Source: JACVRW01 sp963734365 (GTDB taxonomy: Bacteria; Actinomycetota; Thermoleophilia; Solirubrobacterales; Thermoleophilaceae). Taken from it: a DNA stretch of 64,000 nt. The translations under genes were made by a program, and so were the position numbers. The stretch lies in assembly GCA_963734365.1 (NCBI GenBank), contig CAVTGV010000005.1:62001-126000 (forward strand), in the 5' to 3' direction. The notes below the pieces were generated by a model that worked only from the letters and a program-made list of their open reading frames with translations, was not told the DNA's origin and ran no database searches. Positions 36,617-44,132 of this stretch are shown here, piece by piece (position 1 is the first letter of the stretch; every line of letters begins with the position of its first letter).

Positions 36617-37552
36617 ATGTGCGGAATCGCAGGCATCATCTACCGCAACGGAGGCGGTGAGCACAGGGTCGGCGCGGACATGACCGCGATGCTCCAGGCC
36701 ATGAAGCACCGTGGCCCCGACTCCACCGGCTACGCGCTGTATCGCCCAGCCGCTCAGAACTACGTCGTCCACGTGAAGCTGGCCGAGGCCAACGGGCACG
36801 CCGACTTCGAGCTCGACGCCCGGCTGCGCCGCCAGCGTTCCGAGATCGAAGGTCGCATGCGCTCGATGGGCGCGCAGGTCGAGGACGTCCGCTCCACCTC
36901 CGACCACGCGATGACCGTGACTTTCGACTTCGACGGCGACCTGAAGGAGCTGGCCGACTACCTGGAGGACGTGCGCCACACCGAGGTGCTCTCGCTCGGC
37001 CACACGCTCGAGATCATCAAGGACCTCGGGGACGCGGAGACGGTGGCCGCGGACTATCAGCTGGCCGACTTCATCGGCACACATGCGATCGGCCACGCGC
37101 GCATGGCCACGGAGTCCGACGTGGACATCGCCAACGCCCACCCCTACTGGGCCTACCCGTTCCCGGACGTAGCCGTGGTCCACAACGGGCAGCTCACCAA
37201 CTACCACGGGTGGCGCCGGCGTCTCGAGCGTGCGGGCCACCGCTTCCAGTCCGACTGCGACTCGGAGATCATCGCGGTCTACCTGGCCGAGCGCATGGCC
37301 AAGGGCGACTCGCTCGAGGACTCCATGCGGCGCAGCCTCGACGAGCTCGACGGCGCCTTCACCTACATCTGCGTGACCGAGGACGCGCTGGGCGTGGCCA
37401 AGGACGAGCTCGGCGCCAAGCCGCTCGTGCTCTACGAGTCCGACGACATCGTGGCGCTGGCCTCCGAGGAGATCGCCATCCGCAAGGTGGTCGACCGCGA
37501 GATCGAGACCTACGATCCGTACGAGGGCGAGGTGCTCGTGTGGAGCAGATGA
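36617..37552 (+). CDS. mgsA: N-methylglutamate synthase subunit A (class II glutamine amidotransferase, GlxB-like)
   Basis: The 311-residue protein starts MCGIAGIIYRNGG, exposing Cys2 as the Ntn amidotransferase nucleophile after Met removal. GHARMATESD and NGQLTNYHGWRRR correspond to the glutamine-binding segments. It resembles the GlxB subunit, equal to the N-terminal amidotransferase domain of glutamate synthase. In the methylamine pathway it releases methylamine from gamma-glutamylmethylamide and channels it to the synthase. An internal insert of about 100 residues (roughly 45-150) separates the first and second motifs. It starts nine bases after gmaS and overlaps mgsB by four. Confidence 0.88.
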   Translation: MCGIAGIIYRNGGGEHRVGADMTAMLQAMKHRGPDSTGYALYRPAAQNYVVHVKLAEANGHADFELDARLRRQRSEIEGRMRSMGAQVEDVRSTSDHAMTVTFDFDGDLKELADYLEDVRHTEVLSLGHTLEIIKDLGDAETVAADYQLADFIGTHAIGHARMATESDVDIANAHPYWAYPFPDVAVVHNGQLTNYHGWRRRLERAGHRFQSDCDSEIIAVYLAERMAKGDSLEDSMRRSLDELDGAFTYICVTEDALGVAKDELGAKPLVLYESDDIVALASEEIAIRKVVDREIETYDPYEGEVLVWSR

Positions 37553-38319
37553 CCGCCACCTACGACGACCGCGGGCTGGTCGAGCTCGACGGATCGATAC
37601 CCAAGATCGCGGAGATCGAGGGGGACACGGCGCGCTTCGACGCTCGCGAGCTCAGTACCCGCAAGATCAACGCCGAGCTGCGCTGGCTGCTCTACGAGCA
37701 GGGCGTGAAGGACGTGACCGTGCTCAACCCCAGCGCGCGTCACTCGCTGGGCGTGGGCATCCTCACCCGCTGCCGCCTCACGTTCGACGGCAGCCTCGGG
37801 TACTTCGGCCTCGGCCTGCTCGACGGCGGCGAGGTTCAGGTCAACGGCCGCGTGGGCTGGTCGGTGGCCGAGAACATGATGTCCGGAACGGTTGTGATCG
37901 AGGGCAACTCCGGCTCGCTGGCCGGAGCCGCGATTCGCGGCGGCGACCTCGTGATCAAGGGCCGCACCGGCGCACGCACCGGGATCGACCAGAAGGGCGG
38001 GACCATCATCGTGATGGGCAGCGCCGGGTCGATGACCGGCTTCATGATGCAGCGCGGCCGCCAGATCATCCTGGGCGACGTGGGCCACGGCCTGGGCGAC
38101 TCGATGTACGACGGGACCCTGTACGTGGCCGGCAAGGTGGCCTCGCTCGGCATCGACTGCGTCGAGGGCGAATGGACCGACGCCGACACCGAGCTGATCG
38201 AGCGCAAGTTCTCGATCTACGGCCTGGGCTCGCCCCCCGAGCTGACCAAGTTCGTGTGCGGGAAGAAGCTCTACAACTACGACAGCCTCGAGCCGAGCGA
38301 GCGAAAGCTGGTGCTATGA
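37549..38319 (+). CDS. mgsB: N-methylglutamate synthase subunit B (GltB C-terminal beta-helix, GlxC-like)
   Basis: The 256-residue protein corresponds to the right-handed beta-helix (GXGXG) domain of the glutamate synthase large subunit, with repeating Gly-rich turns such as GLGLLDGGEVQVNGRVG, GTVVIEGNSGSLAG and GGTIIVMGSAGSM. In three-subunit enzymes of the Glx/Mgs type it is a structural partner of the amidotransferase and FMN subunits. Both of its ends overlap its neighbours by four bases (ATGA), so mgsABC are translated together. Confidence 0.87.
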   Translation: MTATYDDRGLVELDGSIPKIAEIEGDTARFDARELSTRKINAELRWLLYEQGVKDVTVLNPSARHSLGVGILTRCRLTFDGSLGYFGLGLLDGGEVQVNGRVGWSVAENMMSGTVVIEGNSGSLAGAAIRGGDLVIKGRTGARTGIDQKGGTIIVMGSAGSMTGFMMQRGRQIILGDVGHGLGDSMYDGTLYVAGKVASLGIDCVEGEWTDADTELIERKFSIYGLGSPPELTKFVCGKKLYNYDSLEPSERKLVL

Positions 38320-39746
38320 CCGACGAGAACGCCCCCTCGAAGAAGGCGGTGCTCGGCCGCAGCAAGATCTTCACCCCGGACGTCATCGACGACATCCACA
38401 TGAAGGCCGAGCTCGGGCGCTACCGGATGCGCGGCTTCTCGATGTTCAAGAAGATCCCGCACTGGGACGAGCTGATCTTCCTGCCGGGCACGCTCACGCG
38501 CTTCGTGATCGAGGGCTACCGCGAGAAGTGCGTGACCAAGACCGTGCTGGGCGCCCGCTTCGCCAAGAAGCCGATCGAGCTCGACATCCCGGTCTACATC
38601 ACCGGCATGAGCTTCGGAGCGCTGTCGATCGAGGCCAAGATGGCGCTCGCCAAGGGCGCTTCGATGGCCGGCACCGCCACCTGCTCGGGAGAGGGCGGGA
38701 TGATCCCGCCCGAGCGCGACCTGTCGACCAAGTGGTACTACCAGATCATCCAGAGCCGGTACGGGTTCAACCCGCACCACCTGATGCTGGCCGACGCCGT
38801 GGAGTTCTTCATCGGCCAGGGCTGCAAGGTGGGCCTCGGCGGCCACCTGATGGGCCAGAAGGTCACCGAGCAGGTGGCCGAGATGCGCTCGCTGCCGGCG
38901 GGCATCGACCAGCGCTCGCCGGCGCGCCACCCGGACTGGCTCGGCCCGGACGACCTCTCGCTCAAGGTGCAGGAGACCCGCGAGGCCACCAACTACGAGA
39001 TCCCGATCCAGCTCAAGCTGGGCGCCGCGCGCGTGTACGACGACGTGCGCATGGCGGCCAAGTGCGGGCCGGACATCATCTACCTGGACGGGGCCGAGGG
39101 CGGCACCGGCGCCGGGCCGCACGTGGCCTCGGAGGAGACCGGTATCCCCTTGATGGCGGCGATCCCCGAGGCCCGGCGCGCGCTCGAGGACGTGGGCCTG
39201 GCCGACGACATCGACCTCGTGGTGGCGGGCGGCATCCGCAACGGCGGCGACATCGCCAAGTGCATCGCGCTCGGGGCAACGGCGGTGGCGATCGGGCACT
39301 CGTCGCTGATGGCGCTCAACTGCAACAAGGAGATCCCCGGGGTCACCGACTACGAGGGCACGATCGGCGTGCCGGCCGGCCAGTGCTACCACTGCCACAC
39401 GGGCCGCTGCCCGGTGGGCATCACCACCCAGGACCCGGAGCTGCGCAAGCGCCTGAACGTGGAGGAGGCCGCCGGGCGGGTCTACAACTTCCTGCACACG
39501 CTCACGCTCGAGGTGCAGATGCTCGCGCGCGCCTGCGGCAAGACCAACATCCACTCGCTCGAGCCAGAGGACCTGGCGGCGCTCACCACCGAGGCCTCCG
39601 CGATGGCACGCGTACCGCTGGCCGGCACCGACTACATCCCGGGCGTGAGCGAGTCGCGCGCGCTCGACGAGATCAAGACGATGCTCGACCGCTATCTCGA
39701 GAACCCGATCGACGAGCTGCCCCAGACGCAGCGGGTGCAGCAGTGA
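38316..39746 (+). CDS. mgsC: N-methylglutamate synthase subunit C (FMN/Fe-S glutamate synthase domain, GlxD-like)
   Basis: The 476-residue protein matches the central FMN-binding barrel of glutamate synthase: ITGMSFGALSIEAKMALAKG, CSGEGGMIPPER, IYLDGAEGGTGAGP, VVAGGIRNGGDIAKCIALGA. The Cys cluster in QCYHCHTGRCPVGI would hold the [3Fe-4S] centre. It would reductively combine 2-oxoglutarate with methylamine to N-methylglutamate. Its ATG overlaps the mgsB stop. Its TGA overlaps a GTG that is the likely start of the next, frameshifted gene. Confidence 0.9.
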   Translation: MTDENAPSKKAVLGRSKIFTPDVIDDIHMKAELGRYRMRGFSMFKKIPHWDELIFLPGTLTRFVIEGYREKCVTKTVLGARFAKKPIELDIPVYITGMSFGALSIEAKMALAKGASMAGTATCSGEGGMIPPERDLSTKWYYQIIQSRYGFNPHHLMLADAVEFFIGQGCKVGLGGHLMGQKVTEQVAEMRSLPAGIDQRSPARHPDWLGPDDLSLKVQETREATNYEIPIQLKLGAARVYDDVRMAAKCGPDIIYLDGAEGGTGAGPHVASEETGIPLMAAIPEARRALEDVGLADDIDLVVAGGIRNGGDIAKCIALGATAVAIGHSSLMALNCNKEIPGVTDYEGTIGVPAGQCYHCHTGRCPVGITTQDPELRKRLNVEEAAGRVYNFLHTLTLEVQMLARACGKTNIHSLEPEDLAALTTEASAMARVPLAGTDYIPGVSESRALDEIKTMLDRYLENPIDELPQTQRVQQ

Positions 39747-40172
39747 CGCCACGAGCCCGAGAAGATCCAGTCGATCGACGCGGAGTTCCTGTCCGGCCGG
39801 CGCTTTCCCTACCAGGAGGACATCGGGGAGATCGAGGACATCGACCTGCTGGCCTCCACCCCGGGCGAGGACATCAACTGGCTCGAGGACATCGAGCTGC
39901 TCGAGGAAGAGGGCATGCCCGCCGTCTTCGACCGCTACTCCAACTCCTTCCTGAAGATCTATTTCCCGATCCCCGAGGGTCAGGAGAACGAGATCGCCCG
40001 CAAGGTGCTGATGGCGCACCTGCAGTCCGGGAACTCGTACGGGATCCGTCTCAAGGAGAAGCACTGCAAGTTCGCGCAGCCCGAGCTGGGGCCCTGGGTG
40101 GAGGACTCGAAGACGGTCGGCGCGGACTGGAGCCCGCCGGTACTCGAAGGCTGGGAGCCGCCGGCCCACTGA
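39743..40172 (+). CDS. Unknown 142-residue protein coupled to mgsC, with one extra C near its start
   Basis: After the mgsC stop the same frame stays open to 40172 and reads as plausible protein, yet its first ATG is only at 39915. If one C at 39749/39750 is skipped, a GTG at 39743 overlapping the mgsC stop (GTGA) gives a 142-residue protein. I recognise no family. The N-terminal 57 residues are acidic with repeated EDI units (YQEDIGEIEDIDLL, then PGEDINWLEDIELLEEEG). The remainder contains FDRYSNSFLKIYFPIP, IARKVLMAHLQSGNSYGIRL and a C-terminus rich in Trp and Pro (PPVLEGWEPP). Its place between mgsC and a flavoprotein suggests an accessory role in methylamine metabolism. Either this copy is broken or the extra base is a sequence error. 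Confidence 0.65.
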
Positions 40173-40173
40173 C

Positions 40174-41454
40174 ATGCGTTCCGTACGGCACCTCGTCATA
40201 GGCGCCGGCGTTCACGGCCTCTCCACCGCCTGGCACCTCGCCGAGCAGGGCGAGCGCGACGTGCTGGTGGTCGACAAGTCCGGCGTGGCCGCTGGGGCGT
40301 CGGGGATCGCGTGCGGGGTCGTGCGCAACAACTACTTCCAGCCGGCCATGTCCGAGCTGATGGCCGCCTGCGTGGAGATCTGGGAGTCCGATCCGCAGAC
40401 GCTCGCCTACCACGGCTCGGGCTACGTGGCCCTCGGCGACGGCGCGCAGGAGGACGACCTCGCCACCGTGTTCGAGCGCCAGCAGCGCATCGGCTACGAG
40501 TCCGAGCTCGTCACCGGCGAGCGCGAGGTGGCCGAGCACATGAGCGCCCTCTTCCCGGACTGGCGCGCTCCCGGCCTGAGCGTTTGCCTGCACGAGAAGC
40601 GCGGCGGCTTCGCCTACAACCGCGACTCGATGCTCGGCCTGGCCTCGAAGGCGCGCGCGGCGGGGGCGACGATCGAGGAGGGGGTGGAGGTCACCGGCTT
40701 CGAGCTCGACGGCTCGGGTGCGGTGACCCGGGTGGACACGAGCGCCGGGCCGATCGCGCCCGAGCACGTGGTGGTGGCCGCCGGCCCGTGGACGCCGTAC
40801 CTGTGGCAGATGCTCGGACTGCCCCGCCGGCTCGATATCCGCGCCCCCGACGGGAGTGTGGCCGAGGACCAGGAGATGTGGACCTACTGGTACCTCCAGG
40901 AGGGCGAGATCGACGTCGATCCGAACATGTTCGTCACCGCCGACGGCTCGCTCCCGCCGGTGATCCACGTGGACTCGAATGCCCCGCTGCACGACGACGA
41001 GGGCCGGCTCGTGGCCGGCGAGCAGTGGGGCGTCTACTTCAAGCAGGACAAGCACAGCGTGCAGGGCGGGGCCTCGCCGCTGCCCAGGGGCCACGAGTTC
41101 CAGGTGGACCCCTATCCCACCGGCAGCGCGGAGCCCGGCTTCCCGGATCTGTGGTGCGCGGCGCTGTCGCACTGCATGAGCCGCTTCGAGGGCAAGCGCC
41201 CGCTCTACAAGCAGGTCCGCTCGGGCGGAGTGGGCGCGTTCACGGCCGACAACTTCCCGGTGTTCGACCAGATGCGTCCCAACGTCTTCGTGGCCGCCGA
41301 CTCCAACCACGGCTACAAGATGATCGCGGTGGGCAGGGAGATCGCCCGCGTCCTCGCCGGCGAGCACTCGAGCCTGCTGCACCCCTTCCGTTACGAGCGC
41401 TTCGCCACGGGGGACCTGCACCCGGTGTCGAACAGCCCGTATCCCTGGAGCTGA
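40174..41454 (+). CDS. DAO-family FAD-dependent oxidoreductase (SoxB/DadA-like)
   Basis: The 426-residue flavoprotein has the N-terminal dinucleotide motif HLVIGAGVHGLSTAWHLAEQ and a GASGIACGVVRNNYFQP loop, similar to SoxB. The C-terminal FAD-contact part is DNFPVFDQMRPNVFVAADSN followed by HGYKMIAVGREIA. Such enzymes dehydrogenate secondary or tertiary amino groups of amino acids. Within this operon it could take an N-methylated intermediate that the other enzymes do not cover, including the dimethylamine-derived step; this is only inference. The ATG follows the upstream stop by one base. It has no GcvT domain, but a separate GcvT-like protein is encoded at 50.3-51.5 kb. Confidence 0.87.
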   Translation: MRSVRHLVIGAGVHGLSTAWHLAEQGERDVLVVDKSGVAAGASGIACGVVRNNYFQPAMSELMAACVEIWESDPQTLAYHGSGYVALGDGAQEDDLATVFERQQRIGYESELVTGEREVAEHMSALFPDWRAPGLSVCLHEKRGGFAYNRDSMLGLASKARAAGATIEEGVEVTGFELDGSGAVTRVDTSAGPIAPEHVVVAAGPWTPYLWQMLGLPRRLDIRAPDGSVAEDQEMWTYWYLQEGEIDVDPNMFVTADGSLPPVIHVDSNAPLHDDEGRLVAGEQWGVYFKQDKHSVQGGASPLPRGHEFQVDPYPTGSAEPGFPDLWCAALSHCMSRFEGKRPLYKQVRSGGVGAFTADNFPVFDQMRPNVFVAADSNHGYKMIAVGREIARVLAGEHSSLLHPFRYERFATGDLHPVSNSPYPWS

Positions 41455-41483
41455 GCGGCGTACGCCGGTTGTAGCATCGGCGT

Positions 41484-41919
41484 ATGCCGCCGGCCCTGCC
41501 CTGGCGCCGCAAACAGCGCGCCGCGCGTGAGCGCCTCGGCCACGAGCAGCCGGGCGTGGTCCTGCGAGGGCCACCGATATCGGTGTCCTGCGAGTGCGGC
41601 GAGAAGCGCGACCTGCACTACGGCGAGGCTTGGGACTGCGAGCGCTGCGGTCGTCGCTGGAACACCGCCCAGATCCCAGCGGAGCAGTACGAGGCGATCC
41701 GCCGGACCCAACTGCGCTTCCGGGTGCTGCCGGTTGCCTACGGATTGGTCGTAGCGAGCACCGCGATCTTCTTCACGCTCACAGGCAACGTGTTCTCGGT
41801 CTTCGTCCTGCTTCCGCTCGGCGATGATGATCTGGTTCTACTTCATCCGGCCCGCCCACCGGCGCCGCTACCGGCGGGCGATCGCCGACCTGCCGCGCTG
41901 GAATCTCAGCCCGGAGTGA
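41484..41919 (+). CDS. Zinc-ribbon membrane protein, apparent one-base frameshift
   Basis: The frame from the ATG at 41484 encodes a basic N-terminus, a zinc ribbon (CECGEKRDLHYGEAWDCERC, four Cys) and a first membrane segment (VAYGLVVASTAIFFTLTG). If one G at 41820/41821 is skipped, it continues as a second membrane segment (LPLAMMIWFYFIRPAHRRRY) and ends at 41919, eight bases before the end of the convergent permease gene. Without the skip the frame runs over 200 bases into the permease gene with low-complexity residues. The repaired protein has about 144 residues, of unknown function. Confidence 0.6.
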
Positions 41920-41927
41920 CTGGTCAC

Positions 41928-43421
41928 CTAGGTCGTGGTTGCCGCCGGCGCCGTGGTGGGGAGCGCCTCCTCCGGCATCGTGGGCGTTTCCTCACGCAGG
42001 TGGATTCGAGTGCGATCCTCCACCACCTTTCGGTAGATGTAGAGGAGCAGTCCCACCGCCAGCACGATCAGGCCGATGCGGGTCTTGTCCCAGCCGTAGC
42101 CGTACGCCGTGTCGATACCGAGGAAGCCCCCTGAGTAGATGAACCCGCCGACGACGATGAACGCGAGGTTGACCGCCGCCAGGAGCCCCGCGATCGGGAC
42201 CCAGGCTGCGCTCAGCCTGATCGGCCGCGGCCAGTTCGGCCGATCCTTGCGCAGGAGCAGGAACCCGCTCAGCGCGAACACGTGCGCCAGCATGTAGCCG
42301 AGATTGCCCGCCGCCAGGATGTCGAGCGGGTAACCGAAGTAGGAGATCAGCCACAGGTTCAGGATTGCGTCCATCGTCATTGCGATGCCCGGCACGTTGT
42401 AGCGGTTGAGTTTGCCCAGCCACTTGGTCGTCATGCCGTCCCGGGATATCCCGTACAGCGCCCTCGAGCCGTCCATGGTTGCGGTGTTCATCGAGAGGAA
42501 CAGCCCCCCGATCAGGCACACGATCAGGACCTGGCCGAGCGCGTTGCCGACGAGCTCGTCGAACGCCGTCTTGTAGAAGGCGATGGCGGTGGCGTCGTCG
42601 GCGATGGTCGCGGTGCCGAGCGTGCCTCCGATTCCCAGCGGCAGCAGGGCGTAGACCAGCACCGAGAAGGCGGCCGAGGCGCGCAGGGCCCGAGGCGTGT
42701 CGGTCTCAGGTGAGTGGTATTCCGGTGCGAACGCCGCAACCGCCTCGAAACCGTACGAGGACCAGCCCATGAAGTAGAGCCAGGTCATGGCGAGCCCCAG
42801 GCCGCCACCCGCCCCGATCTCCCACGTCATGTTGTCGCTCGACCAGTCGCCCGTGAGATAGGGCAGGAACATCAGAACCGCGGCCGGCAGAACCAACATG
42901 GCGCCTGTCACGTAGCCGACCCAGACCGCAGGCCGCACCCCGAAGACGTTGAAGAGCCAAACGGCAATGATGCAGCCGATGCCTATCCAGACCGGCAGAC
43001 TCCACTGGAAATTCCCCACATCCTGCGTGAAGGTGGTGTCCGAGAACCACTCCGCCTGAGCAAGCGTCCCGATGATGTAGCCGCTGATCGCCAACACGCT
43101 CGACCACGCGAACCAATAGCCGAATGTGGCCAACGGCCCGACGAACGACGAGTACTTGCGCCAAGCCTCGTGCGCGTAGAGGGAGATCCCACCGGCCTTG
43201 TTGGGGAACATCGTCGCCATCTCTGCATAGACGTTGTTCTGCAGTGCGCCGATGCATACGGAGATCGTCCACAGGACGCAGGCGCCCGTCGTTCCGAGCA
43301 CGCCGATCGAGGCGCCCAGCGCCGCGATCAGGAAGGCGGGGTTGGCGAGGGCGACGACGAAGCCGTCCCACCAGGTCATCGCCTTGAGAAGTTGCCTCTC
43401 CTCGACCTCAGCAGACGCCAT
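41928..43421 (-). CDS. APC-superfamily amino acid/amine permease
   Basis: The 497-residue protein is an APC-type transporter with about 12-14 membrane segments, starting with ALANPAFLIAALGASIGV and including MFPNKAGGISLYAHEAW near residue 70, a typical substrate-helix region. The ATG at 43421 is chosen because it begins with MASAEVEERQLLK just before the first membrane segment; a longer upstream frame would cover the operator and promoter. Substrates of the family are amino acids and small amines. Its operator-controlled promoter places it in the methylamine island, so uptake of a methylated amine or of an amino acid such as glutamate is a reasonable guess. Confidence 0.87.
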   Translation of the reverse strand: MASAEVEERQLLKAMTWWDGFVVALANPAFLIAALGASIGVLGTTGACVLWTISVCIGALQNNVYAEMATMFPNKAGGISLYAHEAWRKYSSFVGPLATFGYWFAWSSVLAISGYIIGTLAQAEWFSDTTFTQDVGNFQWSLPVWIGIGCIIAVWLFNVFGVRPAVWVGYVTGAMLVLPAAVLMFLPYLTGDWSSDNMTWEIGAGGGLGLAMTWLYFMGWSSYGFEAVAAFAPEYHSPETDTPRALRASAAFSVLVYALLPLGIGGTLGTATIADDATAIAFYKTAFDELVGNALGQVLIVCLIGGLFLSMNTATMDGSRALYGISRDGMTTKWLGKLNRYNVPGIAMTMDAILNLWLISYFGYPLDILAAGNLGYMLAHVFALSGFLLLRKDRPNWPRPIRLSAAWVPIAGLLAAVNLAFIVVGGFIYSGGFLGIDTAYGYGWDKTRIGLIVLAVGLLLYIYRKVVEDRTRIHLREETPTMPEEALPTTAPAATTT

Positions 43422-43463
43422 GAATGTTCCTCTCGCTCGCCGCGACCCCGTGCGAGCGCAGTC

Positions 43464-43477
43464 GTACCAATTGGTAC
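43464..43477. promoter_or_regulatory. Operator copy 7 (perfect palindrome), permease promoter
   Basis: GTACCAATTGGTAC is a perfect 14-bp palindrome and the most symmetric copy. On the reverse strand a -35 TTGACC (43519-43524) and a -10 TAGAAG (43496-43501) with a 17-base spacer point at the permease gene, so the operator lies about 10-25 bases into the transcript. The divergent usp gene may also be affected. Confidence 0.65.
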
Positions 43478-43552
43478 ACGGCGCTCTCGCTGACCCTTCT
43501 ACCACGGTCTTCGGACTGGGTCAACCGGCGGTTACGATTCGCCGGTGAGTCC

Positions 43553-44038
43553 ATGACGCAGGTACGTGACCGTGACGAGCACAGAACTTCACCTCGCGCT
43601 GAGCCGACCAGAGCGAGGCCCGTCGTGCTCGCGACGTTGGCTGTGCGGGTTGACCCGACGGCCGAGCGGATGGCAATCGACAGCGCGGTCGAGGCCGGGG
43701 TTCCGCTCGTGGTGGTGAACTTGATCCCGCTGGCCTTCTACGTGACGACGATGGTGCTCCTGGGCCCGGAGAGGACGACGCTGCCCCACGAGGAGGACCT
43801 CGACGCCGTGCGCGCGACTGCCGCCCGCGCCGCCGATCTGGGCGTGAAGACCGAGTTGCTGCGGGTCAGAACCAGGCACGCCGTGCCCGCGCTCCTCGAG
43901 GTAGTGCGCGAGCGCGACGCGGGGCTGCTGGTGTTCGGTCCCGACCTGCGCCTGACGAGCCGCCGCCGCTTTCGCTCGGCGGCCCGAAAGGTGCGGCGCG
44001 ACGCGGAATGTCTCGTGTGGATCGCACCGGACGGCTGA
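43553..44038 (+). CDS. Universal stress protein (UspA)-family domain protein
   Basis: The 161-residue protein has a single Usp-like alpha/beta domain: VLATLAVRVDPTAERMAIDS near the N-terminus, a central helix DAVRATAARAADLGVKTELL, and a C-terminal strand-loop (GLLVFGPDLRL, then a basic helix). The glycine-rich ATP loop of ATP-binding Usp proteins is not clear, so it may not bind ATP. It lies between the divergent permease and the tmd operon. Whether it belongs to the methylamine regulon is unclear. Confidence 0.7.
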   Translation: MTQVRDRDEHRTSPRAEPTRARPVVLATLAVRVDPTAERMAIDSAVEAGVPLVVVNLIPLAFYVTTMVLLGPERTTLPHEEDLDAVRATAARAADLGVKTELLRVRTRHAVPALLEVVRERDAGLLVFGPDLRLTSRRRFRSAARKVRRDAECLVWIAPDG

Positions 44039-44100
44039 CCCACGAGGCCGCCGAGCCGGGCGTGATGGACAGTCGCCCCCGAATGCGATACAAGGCTGCT

Positions 44101-44114
44101 GTACATATTTGTTC
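44101..44114. promoter_or_regulatory. Operator copy 3, upstream of tmd
   Basis: GTACATATTTGTTC lies 18 bases before the tmd ATG, just upstream of its GGGGGAG ribosome binding site. A GATACAAG element at about 44087 may be the -10, which would place the operator at the transcription start. Confidence 0.6.
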
Positions 44115-44132
44115 GAAGAACCTGGGGGAGTA

